Origin: Streptococcus infantis
GTDB taxonomy: Bacteria; Bacillota; Bacilli; Lactobacillales; Streptococcaceae
Direction: 5' to 3'
Assembly (NCBI RefSeq): GCF_018499575.1
Contig: NZ_JAHDAP010000002.1
Span: 248,001-312,000 of the forward strand
Length of the DNA: 64,000 nt
Shown: positions 1 through 9,750 of the stretch, piece by piece
Numbering within the stretch: the stretch's first letter is position 1
Layout: each line of letters begins with the position of its first letter
Program-made: the position numbers and the translations under genes
Notes under the pieces: model-generated
The model's database searches: none
Told to the model about the DNA's origin: nothing
What the model saw: only the letters and a program-made list of their open reading frames with translations

Positions 1-1
1 T

Positions 2-3000
2 GTAACCATTAAGCGTGTTGGTGGTAGCAAAGGAACAGCAACAGTCCATGTTGTAACAGAACCAGGAACAGGGGTTCATGGTAAAGTGTACAAGGACACA
101 ACAGCTGACTTGACTTTCCAAGATGGTGAAACTGAGAAAACAATCACGATTCCAACAATTGACTTTACAGAGCAAGCTGATTCAATCTTTGACTTCAAAG
201 TGAAAATGACTAGCGTTTCTGATAATGCCCTCCTTGGTTTTGCTTCAGAAGCTACGATTCAAGTGATGAAGGCAGAACTACTCCAAAAAGACCAGACAAG
301 CTATGACGATCAAGCAACTCAGCTTGACTATAGCCCAGGTTGGCACCATGAAACCAATTCATCAGGTAAATACCAAAACACTGAGTCTTGGGCATCATTC
401 GGTCGATTGAATGACGAGCAAAAGAAAAATGCTAGTGTAACAGCCTACTTCTACGGAACAGGTCTTGAGATCAAAGGATATGTGGATCCAGGACATGGTA
501 TCTACAGAGTAACGCTAGACGGTAGAAAAGTCGAGTATCAAGATGGTCTAGGGAATGCGTCTGAATACAACGGCAAGAAGTACTTCAGTGGTACAGCTAC
601 TACCCGTCAAGGTGGTCAGACTCTCGTTCGTTTGACTGGACTTGAAGAAGGTTGGCATGCTGTAACCTTGCAATTGGATCCAAAACGTAATGATACTACG
701 AGAAATATTGGTATCCAAGTTGACCAGTTCATCACTCATGGTGAAGCTAGTGCTCTTTATACCAAAGCAGAGTTAATCCAAGCCATGAAGAGCTGGAAGG
801 ATGAGTTGGTTAAGTTTGACCAGACAAGCTTGAAGAATACTCCAGAGGCACGTCAAGCCTTCAAGTCAAACTTGGACAAACTATCTGAGCAACTTTCAGT
901 AAGTGATGCGAATGCACAAGAAGTTCTGAAAACAGTAACAGCCTTGCAAGCAATCCTTGATAAGGAAGAGAACTACGGTGTCGAAGAAACGCCAGCCCAA
1001 CCAGAAGAGCCTAACTACGACAAGGCTATGGCAAGTCTGACAGAAGCGATTGAAAGAAAAACAGCTGAACTCGGGGAAGACAAGGAAGCTAAGAAGAAGC
1101 TAGTTGCATTAACAGAGCAAGCCTTGACAGCCATCCAAGAAGCTAAGACTCAGGATGCAGTAGATAAAGCCTTGCAAGCAGCTTTAGCATCTATCAACAG
1201 TCTTCAAGCGACATCAAAAGAGGAGCCAGCTCCAGAAGAACCTGCAAAACCAGAGGAACCTAACTATGACAAGGCTATGGCAAGTTTGGCAGAGGCTATT
1301 CAAAACAAGAGCAAGGAACTCGGAAACGATAAAGAAGCTAAGAAGAAACTAGTTGAGTTGTCAGAACAAGCTCTTACTGCTATTGAAGCAGCCAAGACTC
1401 AGGATGCAGTAGATAAAGCTTTGCAAGCAGCTTTAGCGTCTATCAATAGTCTTCAGGCGACACCAAAAGAAGAGCCAACTCCAGAAGAACCTGCAAAACC
1501 AGAAGAACCAAACTACGACAAGGCTATGGCAAGTTTGGCAGAGGCTATTCAAAACAAGAGCAAGGAACTCGGAAACGATAAAGAAGCTAAGAAGAAGCTA
1601 GTTGAGTTGTCAGAACAAGCTCTTACTGCTATTGAAGCAGCCAAGACTCAGGATGCAGTAGATAAAGCTTTGCAAGACGCGTTGGTATCCATCAATAAGC
1701 TTCAAGCAACTCCAAAAGAGGAGCCAGCTCCAGAAGAACCAGCAAAACCAGAGGAGCCAAGCAAGCCAGAAGAACCAGCAAAACCAGAAGAACCAAGCAA
1801 GCCAGAAGAACCTGCAAAACCAGAAGAACCAGCAAAACCAGAAGAACCAAGCAAACCAGTAGAGCCTAAGCTTGACTACGATAAAGCTATGGCAAGCTTG
1901 TCCGAAGCCATTAAAAGTAAAACAGCTGAGTTGGGTGATGACAAGGAAGCTAAGAAGAAACTAGTTGAACTAGCAGAACAAGCCTTAGCTGCTATTGAAG
2001 AAGCCAAAACTCAGGATGCAGTAGATAAGGCCTTGCAAGACGCGTTGGTATCCATCAATAAGCTTCAAGCAACTCCAAAAGAGGAACCAGCTCCAGAAGA
2101 GCCTGCGAGACCAGAGGAGCCAAGTAAGCCAGAAGAGCCTGCGAGACCAGAGGAGCCAAGTAAGCCAGAAGAGCCAAGCAAACCAGAAGAACCAAGTAAG
2201 CCAGAAGAGGAAGTGAAACATTCAAATCTTCCAATTGAAGGTGTTAAAGAATTGAGTGTAACTCAACCAAGCCTTGAAGTAACGACAGATCCGATTGCCT
2301 TCAATACGATTCGTCGTGAAAATTCTCTCTTAGCTAAAGGTAAGGAACAAGTCGTTTCTGAAGGAAAAGACGGACAAGTAACGACTTATGTAGAAGTTGA
2401 CGGCAACGATCGTAAGGTTGTTAAGGTTGAACGTGAGGAAGTTCAAGACCGCATCGTTGAAGTAGGTACTCAAGAAGGAACTGCTATGCCGACAGAAGGC
2501 GTTATGAATCTGGACTTTAACCTACCAAATCTAAAAGTAGAGAAAGAACCAATTGCCTTCAAGACTGTTCGCCGTGAGAATGCTAATTTGGCTAAAGGTA
2601 AGGAACAAGTCATTTCTGAAGGAAAAGAAGGTCAAGTGACTACTTATGTAGAAGTCGATGGTGGCAACCGTAAGGTTGTTAAAGTAGAACGTGAGGAAGC
2701 CCAAGATCGCATTATTGAGGTTGGTACTAAGGAAGAAACTCCATCAACTGATAGCAAATTGAAGGTCTTGAAAGATTCTTCAACTAACTTGAAACTGATC
2801 GCCCGAGAAGGGGACCTAAATGGAGGTTCTGTTCTAGAGGTCGATAAGGTTGCTGATCAGGTTCTAGAAGGTCGACGTTTCGATGCTTATCAAGTTCAAT
2901 TGAAAAATGAGAAAGGCGAACTCGTTCAACTGAAAGGTGTAGCCCTTGTTCAAGTCACTGTGGCGTCAGATGTAGCCAATGTCTATGCCATGAATGCAAA

Positions 3001-3304
3001 TCAAGAATTGCAGGAAGTGAAGTTTGAACAAAAAGGTTCATCCCTTGAATTTGTAGCTCCACATTTAGGTGTCTATGCAGTAGTGTACAAAGATGCACCT
3101 CAATCAGATGCACCAACAAATGTAGAAACTCCTGCACCACAACCAATGGGAGAAGACAAGCTAGAGGCGAAGGGAACTGTAGCAGATTCTGCTAGCAAAC
3201 AGTTACCAGCAACAGGAGAAGAAGTCAGTTCAGCTCTCTTGCCTGCCCTCACTCTAGTTTCAGGAATGATGCTATTCTTCTTCAAAAAAGAGATGAAGGA
3301 TTAG
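2..3304 (+). CDS. LPXTG-anchored surface protein with G5 domains (5' partial)
   Basis: The reading frame is open to the left edge, so the start and any catalytic domain lie outside the window. What remains reads, in order: a beta-rich segment resembling a Calx-beta repeat (to about nt 270), a carbohydrate-binding-like beta domain (about nt 330-760), a helical linker, four related helical repeats beginning Y-D-K-A-M-A-S-L, spacers built from PEEPAKPEEPSK-like units, two G5 domains (about nt 2230-2480 and 2480-2740), a short beta domain and a sorting signal. The sorting signal is LPATG, then a hydrophobic stretch and the basic tail KKEMKD, so sortase should attach it to peptidoglycan. G5 domains and this layout are common in streptococcal surface glycosidases, but the enzyme class cannot be read from this part. 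Confidence 0.85.
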   Translation, partial: VTIKRVGGSKGTATVHVVTEPGTGVHGKVYKDTTADLTFQDGETEKTITIPTIDFTEQADSIFDFKVKMTSVSDNALLGFASEATIQVMKAELLQKDQTSYDDQATQLDYSPGWHHETNSSGKYQNTESWASFGRLNDEQKKNASVTAYFYGTGLEIKGYVDPGHGIYRVTLDGRKVEYQDGLGNASEYNGKKYFSGTATTRQGGQTLVRLTGLEEGWHAVTLQLDPKRNDTTRNIGIQVDQFITHGEASALYTKAELIQAMKSWKDELVKFDQTSLKNTPEARQAFKSNLDKLSEQLSVSDANAQEVLKTVTALQAILDKEENYGVEETPAQPEEPNYDKAMASLTEAIERKTAELGEDKEAKKKLVALTEQALTAIQEAKTQDAVDKALQAALASINSLQATSKEEPAPEEPAKPEEPNYDKAMASLAEAIQNKSKELGNDKEAKKKLVELSEQALTAIEAAKTQDAVDKALQAALASINSLQATPKEEPTPEEPAKPEEPNYDKAMASLAEAIQNKSKELGNDKEAKKKLVELSEQALTAIEAAKTQDAVDKALQDALVSINKLQATPKEEPAPEEPAKPEEPSKPEEPAKPEEPSKPEEPAKPEEPAKPEEPSKPVEPKLDYDKAMASLSEAIKSKTAELGDDKEAKKKLVELAEQALAAIEEAKTQDAVDKALQDALVSINKLQATPKEEPAPEEPARPEEPSKPEEPARPEEPSKPEEPSKPEEPSKPEEEVKHSNLPIEGVKELSVTQPSLEVTTDPIAFNTIRRENSLLAKGKEQVVSEGKDGQVTTYVEVDGNDRKVVKVEREEVQDRIVEVGTQEGTAMPTEGVMNLDFNLPNLKVEKEPIAFKTVRRENANLAKGKEQVISEGKEGQVTTYVEVDGGNRKVVKVEREEAQDRIIEVGTKEETPSTDSKLKVLKDSSTNLKLIAREGDLNGGSVLEVDKVADQVLEGRRFDAYQVQLKNEKGELVQLKGVALVQVTVASDVANVYAMNANQELQEVKFEQKGSSLEFVAPHLGVYAVVYKDAPQSDAPTNVETPAPQPMGEDKLEAKGTVADSASKQLPATGEEVSSALLPALTLVSGMMLFFFKKEMKD
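1013..2110 (+). repeat. In-frame helical repeats with PEEP/KP spacers
   Basis: Four copies of a roughly 70-residue helical unit begin near 1013, 1262, 1511 and 1871. The first three are spaced 249 bp apart and the fourth 360 bp on, because of an expanded Pro/Glu/Lys spacer. Copies two and three are almost identical at the DNA level, which points to recent duplication or homogenisation. A second spacer tract follows the fourth copy (about 2080-2210). Copy number and spacer length should vary between strains. Confidence 0.85.
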
Positions 3305-3339
3305 CAGAAACTAAATCAAAGAACGTGTTTTGAAACACA

Positions 3340-3375
3340 AAAAAAGGGAGTCCCATCGTGGACTCCTTCTTTTAT
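3340..3375 (+). terminator. Intrinsic terminator of the surface protein gene
   Basis: GGAGTCC (3347-3353) and GGACTCC (3360-3366) form a perfect stem 36 bp past the stop codon. The stem is preceded by A's and followed by a T-rich tract. Confidence 0.8.
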
Positions 3376-3396
3376 TGATAACGTTATTCCAAACAG

Positions 3397-3430
3397 AAAA
3401 CCCTGAATTGTTTTCAATTTCAGGGTTTTC
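3397..3430 (-). terminator. Terminator of the RpiR-family gene, usable in both directions
   Basis: AAAACCCTGAA-TTG pairs with CAA-TTTCAGGGTTTT around a four-base loop, giving A's on one flank and T's on the other. It overlaps the last codons of the minus-strand regulator and separates it from the convergent surface-protein gene. Confidence 0.75.
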
Positions 3431-4271
3431 TATTTCTTGTATTTCTACGATAACCATTCAGTCTATTATTTTCCCAATAGCTATTAAAGATTTTTTCTTT
3501 ACTTTCGCGATCAATCTCTAGGAAATAAGCATAGAGTAAATCAATGATAATCAGCATTGGAATCTGAGCAGAGATTCGTTGGATATAAGAGGCCTGGCTT
3601 TGGCTTGCGACTAATACTGTTTCTGTAAATGCTTGAGTATCCTTATTCGGTGCACTTGTAAATAGAACCGTCTTGGCTCCCATGTCCTGGGCATCTAATA
3701 AACTGTCTATGATAGACGGTGTTGTTCCTGAGAGGGAAAAACCAAAGACCAAACATTTTTCATCAATGATACTAGTCGTCCAGGCAAAACCGTCTGGATC
3801 GGTTAAGGCTTCACAGACGACACCCAATCTCATAAAACGTAGCTTCATCTCACGTGCAACTAAACCAGAACTTCCTGTTCCGAAAAAATACACGCGTTCT
3901 GATTGGTCAATCATCTGAGCCACACGTTCCAATTGCTCATCGTCAATCAATCCTTGAGAAATTTCTCGCAGGTTTGCATAACTTCTGAGAACTCTTTGAG
4001 TCAAAGGATTCATATCCTGTTGAGGAGCAGAAAGAGTGTCTTTTTGTTGTTGATATTTGAAGATGAACTCTCGGTAGCCCTTAAAACCACATTTCTTGGC
4101 AAAACGAGTGAGCGCCGCCTGGGAAATATGAAGTTTTTGCGTGACTTGTTGAGAGGATAAGTCATCATTTATGGTATCTGCCTGCAGAAAATAGCGGGCA
4201 ATTTCTTGCTCTAAATCGGTCATCTCTTCAAAGTGAAGGTCAATGATTGTAGAAATATCTTGCTTATTCAT
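3420..4271 (-). CDS. MurR/RpiR-family transcriptional regulator
   Basis: The 283-residue product has an N-terminal RpiR-type helix-turn-helix (about residues 1-77, containing SQAALTRFAKKCGFKGYREF) and a C-terminal SIS sugar-phosphate domain (from about residue 110, with FFGTGSSGLVA and GFSLSGTTPS). Such regulators sense phosphosugars such as N-acetylmuramate-6-P or GlcNAc-6-P; the ligand here is not known. The ATG at 4271 was chosen over a longer open frame because AAGGAGTCCC lies just upstream of it. The gene is divergent from penA, as in pneumococcus as I recall. The longer frame would run through the promoter region. Confidence 0.85.
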   Translation of the reverse strand: MNKQDISTIIDLHFEEMTDLEQEIARYFLQADTINDDLSSQQVTQKLHISQAALTRFAKKCGFKGYREFIFKYQQQKDTLSAPQQDMNPLTQRVLRSYANLREISQGLIDDEQLERVAQMIDQSERVYFFGTGSSGLVAREMKLRFMRLGVVCEALTDPDGFAWTTSIIDEKCLVFGFSLSGTTPSIIDSLLDAQDMGAKTVLFTSAPNKDTQAFTETVLVASQSQASYIQRISAQIPMLIIIDLLYAYFLEIDRESKEKIFNSYWENNRLNGYRRNTRNRKP

Positions 4272-4341
4272 GGGACTCCTTTTATAGCTATTTGCCAAAA
4301 TTACTTTGACAAATCTAACAAATAAAATAGCGCTTACCTCC

Positions 4342-4350
4342 ATTATATCA
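4342..4350 (-). promoter_or_regulatory. Extended -10 promoter of the RpiR-family gene
   Basis: On the minus strand TGATATAAT matches the extended -10 consensus TGnTATAAT. It lies about 70 bp upstream of the chosen ATG. No good -35 was seen. Confidence 0.6.
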
Positions 4351-4416
4351 TAGAAAATAATTTTTGGACCAAAAAGGAAAAGTCTTTTCTTTTTCCATAA
4401 TTTTCGGATTAAATTA

Positions 4417-4425
4417 TGGTACAAT
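4417..4425 (+). promoter_or_regulatory. Extended -10 promoter of penA
   Basis: TGGTACAAT fits TGnTATAAT with one mismatch and lies about 40 bp upstream of the penA start codon. The -35 region is poor, as is usual for extended -10 promoters. Confidence 0.6.
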
Positions 4426-4463
4426 GAAGAGTGTGATTTTGATTAGAAATGAGATTGATGTGT

Positions 4464-6506
4464 ATGAGAAAATTCAATAGCCACTCGATACCGATACGGC
4501 TTAATTTGTTATTTGCAATCGTCATTTTGCTTTTTTTAACAATTATTGGCCGTTTGCTTTATATGCAAGTTCTTCATAAGGATTTTTATGAAAATAAACT
4601 AGCTTCTGCTAGCCAAACTCGAGTAACCATGGGTTCCGCTCGTGGAGAAATTTATGATGCAACAGGAAAACCTTTAGTCCAAAACACCGTTAAACAAGTT
4701 GTTTCATTCACACGAAGTAACAAGATGACTGCGGCTGATTTGAAGGATATTTCTAAAAAATTGTTGACTTATGTCACAGTCACTTCTCCAGAGTTGACGG
4801 ACCGACAAATGGCAGACTACTACTTGGCGGATGCCGAAGCTTATAAGAAAACAGTTGAAGCTCTTCCAAAAGATAAACGGTATGATTCAGATGGCAATCA
4901 ACTTTCTGAATCTGAACTCTATAACAACGCTGCTAATAGTATTGCAGCTAATCAGATGGACTATTCCGAGGATGAAAAGAAGGCAATCTACCTCTTTAGC
5001 CAACTCAATTCAGTAGGAAATTTTGCTACAGGAAATATTCAAACAGATCCTTTGAGTGATACACAGGTAGCTGTAATTGCTTCTGCTTCAAAGGAATTGC
5101 CAGGTATTTCTATCTCTACCTCATGGGATCGAAAGGTCTTAGAAACTTCTCTTTCATCTATTGTCGGAACTGTTTCTAGTGAAAAATCAGGTCTTCCAGC
5201 AGAAGAAGTGGATGCGTATTTGAAAAAAGGTTACTCGCTCAATGACCGCGTCGGGACTTCCTATCTTGAAAAACAATACGAAGAAGTCTTGCAAGGGAAA
5301 CGGACCGTCAAGGAAATCCATTTGGACAAGCATGGAGACATGGAGAGCGTAGAGAATATAGAAGAAGGTAGCAAGGGAAAAAACATCAAATTAACCATTG
5401 ATTTGGCCTTCCAAGATAGCGTGGACAGTCTCTTGAAGAGTTATTTTAATTCTGAACTTGCAAATGGTGGTGCTAAATACTCAGAAGGTGTTTATGCAGT
5501 AGCCCTTAATCCTAAGACAGGTGCTGTATTAGCCATGTCAGGAATGAAGCATAATCTGGAGACTGGTGAATTGACACCAGACTCGCTAGGAACAGTGACC
5601 AATGTTTTTGTACCAGGGTCTGTCGTTAAGGCAGCCACCATCAGTTCTGGTTGGGAAAATGGGGTCTTGTCAGGCAACCAAACCTTGACAGACCAACCAA
5701 TCGTCTTCCAAGGTTCTGCCCCTATCAATTCCTGGTATACCCCTTATTACGGTTCCTTTCCGGTTACAGCCGTTGAGGCTCTAGAATATTCATCTAATGC
5801 CTACATGGTTCAAACTGCGTTAGGAATGATGGGTCAGACCTATCAACCAGAGATGACAGTCAAAACCAACCAACTTGAGTCTGCCATGGGAAAACTACGC
5901 GCGACTTTTAGTGAGTATGGTTTGGGTGCTTCTACAGGTATTGACTTGCCCGAGGAATCAACAGGATTTATCCCCCAAAAATTTGACTTGGCTAATTATT
6001 TAACTAATGCTTTTGGCCAGTTTGATAACTACACACCGATGCAATTAGCCCAGTACGTTGCAACGATTGCTAACAATGGTGTTCGTCTAGCTCCACATAT
6101 TGTCGAGGGAATATACGACAACAATGATAAGGGTGGCCTTGGGGAATTGATCCAAGCAATAGATACCAAGGAAATCAACAAGGTCAATATTTCTGAATCA
6201 GATATGGCAATCTTGCACCAAGGATTTTACCAAGTATCGCATGGAACTAGTCCCCTTACGACAGGACGGGCGTTTTCAGATGGCGCTACTGTTTCTATCA
6301 GTGGTAAGACCGGTACAGCTGAAAGCTATGTAGCTGGTGGTCAAGAAGCTAATAATACCAATGCTGTGGCCTATGCTCCAACAGAAAATCCTCAAATTGC
6401 AGTTGCAGTAGTCTTTCCTCATAATACCAATTTAACCAAAAATGTTGGGCCAGCAATTGCTCGCGACATTATCAATCTATACAACCAACACCATCCAATG
6501 AATTAG
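4464..6506 (+). CDS. penA: Penicillin-binding protein 2B (transpeptidase), resistance-type allele
   Basis: This class B PBP has an N-terminal membrane segment (about residues 15-35), a dimerisation domain and a transpeptidase domain. The active-site motifs are S386-V-V-K, S443-S-N and K615-T-G, numbered from MRKFNSHS. Starting there gives 680 residues, the pneumococcal PBP2b length; an ATG five codons earlier is also in frame. It cross-links peptidoglycan during peripheral growth. Compared with the penicillin-sensitive pneumococcal R6 protein as I remember it, the sequence has Ala at 446 directly after SSN, Gly at 476, Pro at 412, Ala-Ser at 489-490 and Pro-Tyr at 427-428. Several of these, above all T446A and E476G, are classic low-affinity substitutions. 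recR follows after 10 bp. Confidence 0.96.
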   Translation: MRKFNSHSIPIRLNLLFAIVILLFLTIIGRLLYMQVLHKDFYENKLASASQTRVTMGSARGEIYDATGKPLVQNTVKQVVSFTRSNKMTAADLKDISKKLLTYVTVTSPELTDRQMADYYLADAEAYKKTVEALPKDKRYDSDGNQLSESELYNNAANSIAANQMDYSEDEKKAIYLFSQLNSVGNFATGNIQTDPLSDTQVAVIASASKELPGISISTSWDRKVLETSLSSIVGTVSSEKSGLPAEEVDAYLKKGYSLNDRVGTSYLEKQYEEVLQGKRTVKEIHLDKHGDMESVENIEEGSKGKNIKLTIDLAFQDSVDSLLKSYFNSELANGGAKYSEGVYAVALNPKTGAVLAMSGMKHNLETGELTPDSLGTVTNVFVPGSVVKAATISSGWENGVLSGNQTLTDQPIVFQGSAPINSWYTPYYGSFPVTAVEALEYSSNAYMVQTALGMMGQTYQPEMTVKTNQLESAMGKLRATFSEYGLGASTGIDLPEESTGFIPQKFDLANYLTNAFGQFDNYTPMQLAQYVATIANNGVRLAPHIVEGIYDNNDKGGLGELIQAIDTKEINKVNISESDMAILHQGFYQVSHGTSPLTTGRAFSDGATVSISGKTGTAESYVAGGQEANNTNAVAYAPTENPQIAVAVVFPHNTNLTKNVGPAIARDIINLYNQHHPMN

Positions 6507-6516
6507 AAAGGAAGCC

Positions 6517-7113
6517 ATGCTTTACCCAACACCTATAGCTAAGCTGATTGACAGTTATTCTAAACTTCCAGGGATCGGGATTAAGACAGCAACCCGACTG
6601 GCCTTTTATACCATTGGGATGTCGGATGACGACGTCAATGAATTTGCAAAAAATCTCCTTGCAGCCAAGCGAGAATTGACCTATTGCTCTATTTGTGGGC
6701 GTTTGACAGATGATGATCCTTGTTCTATCTGTACCGATCCTAGCCGAGATCAGTCAACGATTCTGGTCCTTGAGGATAGTCGTGATGTCGCTGCCATGGA
6801 AAATATCCAAGAATACCACGGACTTTACCATGTCTTGCACGGCTTGATTTCCCCTATGAATGGGATTAGCCCAGATGACATCAATCTCAAAAGTCTCATG
6901 ACGCGCCTCATGGATAGCGAGGTTTCAGAGGTCATCGTAGCCACTAATGCAACTGCTGATGGTGAGGCGACTTCCATGTATATCTCTCGACTTCTCAAAC
7001 CCGCAGGGATCAAGGTTACTCGTCTAGCGCGAGGTCTAGCAGTCGGAGCTGATATCGAATATGCGGACGAAGTAACGCTCTTAAGAGCTATCGAAAATCG
7101 TACAGAACTCTAG
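6517..7113 (+). CDS. recR: Recombination mediator RecR
   Basis: RecR works with RecO and RecF to load RecA on gapped DNA. The 198-residue protein has the N-terminal helix-hairpin-helix ([14 protein letters not shown], about residues 17-30), a C4 zinc finger (C57, C60, C69, C72) and a Toprim domain (from about residue 80, VLEDSRDV), followed by the C-terminal segment with [16 protein letters not shown]. An AAAGGA ribosome site precedes the ATG. It follows penA closely and is probably cotranscribed with it. Confidence 0.97.
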   Translation: MLYPTPIAKLIDSYSKLPGIGIKTATRLAFYTIGMSDDDVNEFAKNLLAAKRELTYCSICGRLTDDDPCSICTDPSRDQSTILVLEDSRDVAAMENIQEYHGLYHVLHGLISPMNGISPDDINLKSLMTRLMDSEVSEVIVATNATADGEATSMYISRLLKPAGIKVTRLARGLAVGADIEYADEVTLLRAIENRTEL

Positions 7114-7168
7114 TCTGTAAGATTAATGATAGAAGCAATTAGCTAGTAGATAAGATTTTAAGAAACAT

Positions 7169-7205
7169 AGAGACTGGATTTGTTTTTAATCTAGTCTCTT
7201 TTTTG
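7169..7205 (+). terminator. Intrinsic terminator after recR
   Basis: AGAGACTGGATT (7169-7180) and AATCTAGTCTCT (7188-7199) form a 12-bp stem with one mismatch, followed by a run of T's. It ends the penA-recR unit before the separate ddl promoter. Confidence 0.85.
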
Positions 7206-7234
7206 CTATTCAAGTTTAAAAAAAGAGACAAATG

Positions 7235-7243
7235 TGATATACT
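7235..7243 (+). promoter_or_regulatory. Extended -10 promoter of ddl
   Basis: TGATATACT fits TGnTATAAT with one mismatch and lies 36 bp upstream of the ddl ATG and downstream of the recR terminator. Confidence 0.6.
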
Positions 7244-7279
7244 AAAGAGCAAGTATTCTAGTAGAAATAGGACAATCAT

Positions 7280-8323
7280 ATGAAACAAACAATTATTTTA
7301 TTATATGGTGGACGCAGTGCAGAACGTGAAGTGTCTGTATTGTCAGCTGAGAGTGTCATGCGTGCGGTCAACTATGATCGTTTCGCAGTCAAAACCTTCT
7401 TTATCAGCCAGTCCGGTGATTTCATCAAAACCCAAGAATTTACCCAAACTCCTGGACAAGATGAACGTCTCATGACCAATGAAACGATTGATTGGGACAA
7501 GAAAATTGCTCCAAGTGCCATCTACGAAGAAGGAGCGGTTGTTTTTCCAGTTCTTCATGGACCTATGGGAGAAGACGGTTCCGTTCAAGGTTTCTTAGAA
7601 GTCTTGAAAATGCCTTATGTCGGTTGCAACATCCTATCTTCAAGCCTTGCTATGGATAAAATCACAACTAAGCGTGTTTTGGAGTCTGCTGGGATTGCCC
7701 AAGTTCCTTACGTAGCGATTGTTGAAGGGGATGACTTGACTTCTAAGATTGCTGAAGTTGAAGAAAAATTAACCTATCCAGTCTTTACTAAACCATCCAA
7801 TATGGGATCTAGTGTCGGTATTTCTAAGTCTGAAAATAAAGAAGAACTCCATCAAGCTTTAGAGCTTGCCTTCAAGTACGATAGTCGTGTCTTGGTAGAG
7901 CAAGGAGTCAATGCACGTGAAATCGAAGTTGGCCTCTTAGGAAACTATGATGTCAAGAGTACGCTTCCTGGTGAAGTTGTCAAGGATGTAGCCTTCTATG
8001 ACTACGAAGCTAAATACATCGATAACAAGATTACGATGGACATCCCAGCTAAGATTAGCGATGATGTGGTATCGGTAATGCGCAAGAATGCCGAAACTGC
8101 CTTCCGTGCTATTGGTGGACTTGGTCTCTCACGTTGTGACTTTTTCTATACAGATAAGGGAGAAGTTTTCCTAAACGAGCTCAACACTATGCCAGGATTC
8201 ACCCAATGGTCTATGTATCCCTTACTTTGGGACAATATGGGAATTTCTTATCCAGAATTAATTGAACGTTTAGTTGATCTTGCTAAGGAAAGTTTTGACA
8301 AGCGTGAAGCGCACCTATTGTAA
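7280..8323 (+). CDS. ddl: D-alanine--D-alanine ligase
   Basis: This ATP-grasp ligase makes the D-Ala-D-Ala dipeptide for peptidoglycan stems. The 347-residue protein starts with the family signature [16 protein letters not shown]. It has the ATP-grasp elements [13 protein letters not shown] and EVGLLG, and the C-terminal metal and substrate segment [12 protein letters not shown]. The Tyr following SMYPLLW is consistent with a vancomycin-sensitive D-Ala ligase. It sits directly before murF, which uses its product. In pneumococcus ddl alleles are known to change together with resistant pbp2b alleles by hitch-hiking; that cannot be tested here. Confidence 0.97.
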   Translation: MKQTIILLYGGRSAEREVSVLSAESVMRAVNYDRFAVKTFFISQSGDFIKTQEFTQTPGQDERLMTNETIDWDKKIAPSAIYEEGAVVFPVLHGPMGEDGSVQGFLEVLKMPYVGCNILSSSLAMDKITTKRVLESAGIAQVPYVAIVEGDDLTSKIAEVEEKLTYPVFTKPSNMGSSVGISKSENKEELHQALELAFKYDSRVLVEQGVNAREIEVGLLGNYDVKSTLPGEVVKDVAFYDYEAKYIDNKITMDIPAKISDDVVSVMRKNAETAFRAIGGLGLSRCDFFYTDKGEVFLNELNTMPGFTQWSMYPLLWDNMGISYPELIERLVDLAKESFDKREAHLL

Positions 8324-8333
8324 AGACAGACAT

Positions 8334-8365
8334 AAGGGCGAGGAAGGACTCCTTGCCCCTTTTTA
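8334..8365 (+). terminator. Terminator or attenuator between ddl and murF
   Basis: AAGGGCGAGGA and TCCTTGCCCC form a G+C-rich stem followed by five T's. The T run lies immediately before the AAAGGAG ribosome site of murF, so read-through must occur, or a promoter must lie inside ddl, for murF to be expressed. Confidence 0.75.
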
Positions 8366-8376
8366 AAGGAGTAAAC

Positions 8377-9750
8377 ATGAAACTTACGATTCACGAAGTT
8401 GCGCGTGCCGTCGATGCAAAAAATGATGTGACAGGATATGCGGATAGCCCGCTAGTCAAGGCTGAGTTTGATAGTCGCTTGATTGGATCTGGGGATTTAT
8501 TTGTGCCACTAAAGGGAGCGCGTGATGGTCATGACTTTATTGAGACGGCTTTTGAAAATGGCGCAGCTCTAACCTTGTCAGAAAAGGAAGTGGCAGATTA
8601 TCCTTACATTTTAGTGGATGATGTTCTGACAGCCTTTCAAGCTCTTGCAGCTTATTACCTTCAAAAGACAGGAGTAGATGTCTTTGCTGTTACAGGTTCA
8701 AATGGGAAGACAACGACCAAGGATATGTTGGCTCATTTGCTTTCTACAAGCTACAAAACCTACAAAACGCAAGGGAATTACAATAACGAAATTGGACTAC
8801 CTTATACAGTTCTCCATATGCCGGATGACACTGAGAAATTGGTCTTGGAGATGGGACAGGATCACTTGGGAGATATTCATCTCTTGTCTGAACTAGCTCG
8901 TCCAAAGACAGCTATTGTGACTCTGGTCGGAGAGGCACATTTGGCCTTCTTTAAGGACCGTTCAGAGATTGCCAAAGGGAAATTGCAAATCGCTGATGGT
9001 ATGGAGAAAGGTGCCTTGCTCTTGGCGCCATCTGATCCCATTGTAGAGGATTATCTACCTACTGATAAAAAGGTGGTTCGCTTTGGTCCAGGTGCAGAAC
9101 TCGAAATTACAGACTTGATCGAGCGTAAGGGTAGCTTGACTTTCAAGGCTAATTTCTTGGAGCAGGCCCTTGATTTACCAGTAACTGGTAAGTACAATGC
9201 GACCAATGCTATGATTGCATCTTATGTTGCCCTGCAAGAAGGAGTGACTGAGGAGCAGATAGGTCAAGCCTTCCAAAATCTAGAGTTGACCCGAAATCGT
9301 ACCGAGTGGAAAAAGGCTGTCAACGGTGCAGATATCTTATCAGATGTCTACAATGCCAACCCAACAGCTATGAAGTTGATTTTAGAAACTTTCTCTGCTA
9401 TCCCAGCTAATGAAGGTGGTAAGAAAATAGCAGTTCTGGCGGATATGAAAGAACTTGGAGACCAGTCTGTTCAACTCCATAATCAAATGATTTTGAGCCT
9501 TTCCCCAGATGTCCTTGATACCGTTATTTTCTACGGTGAAGATATCGCTGACCTAGCTCAATTAGCCAGTCAAATGTTCCCAATCGGTCATGTTTATTAT
9601 TTCAAGAAAACAGCTGATGAAGACCAGTTTGAAGCTATGCTTAAACAGGTCAAGGAAAGTCTTGGCGCACATGACCAGATTCTGCTTAAAGGTTCGAACT
9701 CTATGAATCTAGCCAAGCTAGTAGAAAGCCTAGAAAATGAGCACAACTGA
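8377..9750 (+). CDS. murF: UDP-MurNAc-tripeptide--D-Ala-D-Ala ligase
   Basis: MurF adds D-Ala-D-Ala to the UDP-MurNAc-tripeptide in the cytoplasm. The 457-residue protein shows the Mur ligase P-loop VTGSNGKTTTKDML, the central ATPase domain with LEMGQDHLGDI, and the C-terminal domain with DVYNANPTAMK. The ATG preceded by AAAGGAG was chosen over an in-frame start eight codons upstream that lies within the terminator stem. The last 14 bases overlap the nudix gene, which implies translational coupling. Confidence 0.97.
   Translation: MKLTIHEVARAVDAKNDVTGYADSPLVKAEFDSRLIGSGDLFVPLKGARDGHDFIETAFENGAALTLSEKEVADYPYILVDDVLTAFQALAAYYLQKTGVDVFAVTGSNGKTTTKDMLAHLLSTSYKTYKTQGNYNNEIGLPYTVLHMPDDTEKLVLEMGQDHLGDIHLLSELARPKTAIVTLVGEAHLAFFKDRSEIAKGKLQIADGMEKGALLLAPSDPIVEDYLPTDKKVVRFGPGAELEITDLIERKGSLTFKANFLEQALDLPVTGKYNATNAMIASYVALQEGVTEEQIGQAFQNLELTRNRTEWKKAVNGADILSDVYNANPTAMKLILETFSAIPANEGGKKIAVLADMKELGDQSVQLHNQMILSLSPDVLDTVIFYGEDIADLAQLASQMFPIGHVYYFKKTADEDQFEAMLKQVKESLGAHDQILLKGSNSMNLAKLVESLENEHN

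Noticed and set aside
1740-1860. Short regularly repeated DNA resembling a CRISPR array
   Set aside because: The repeats are in frame, encode PEEPAKPEEPSK units and have no unique spacers.
1985-2221. Minus-strand Trp/Leu-rich open frame
   Set aside because: It is only the reverse reading of the PEEP/KP spacer repeats.
3330-3521. Plus-strand open frame of 63 codons after the surface protein gene
   Set aside because: It runs through two terminator hairpins and antisense to the RpiR-family gene and has no ribosome site.
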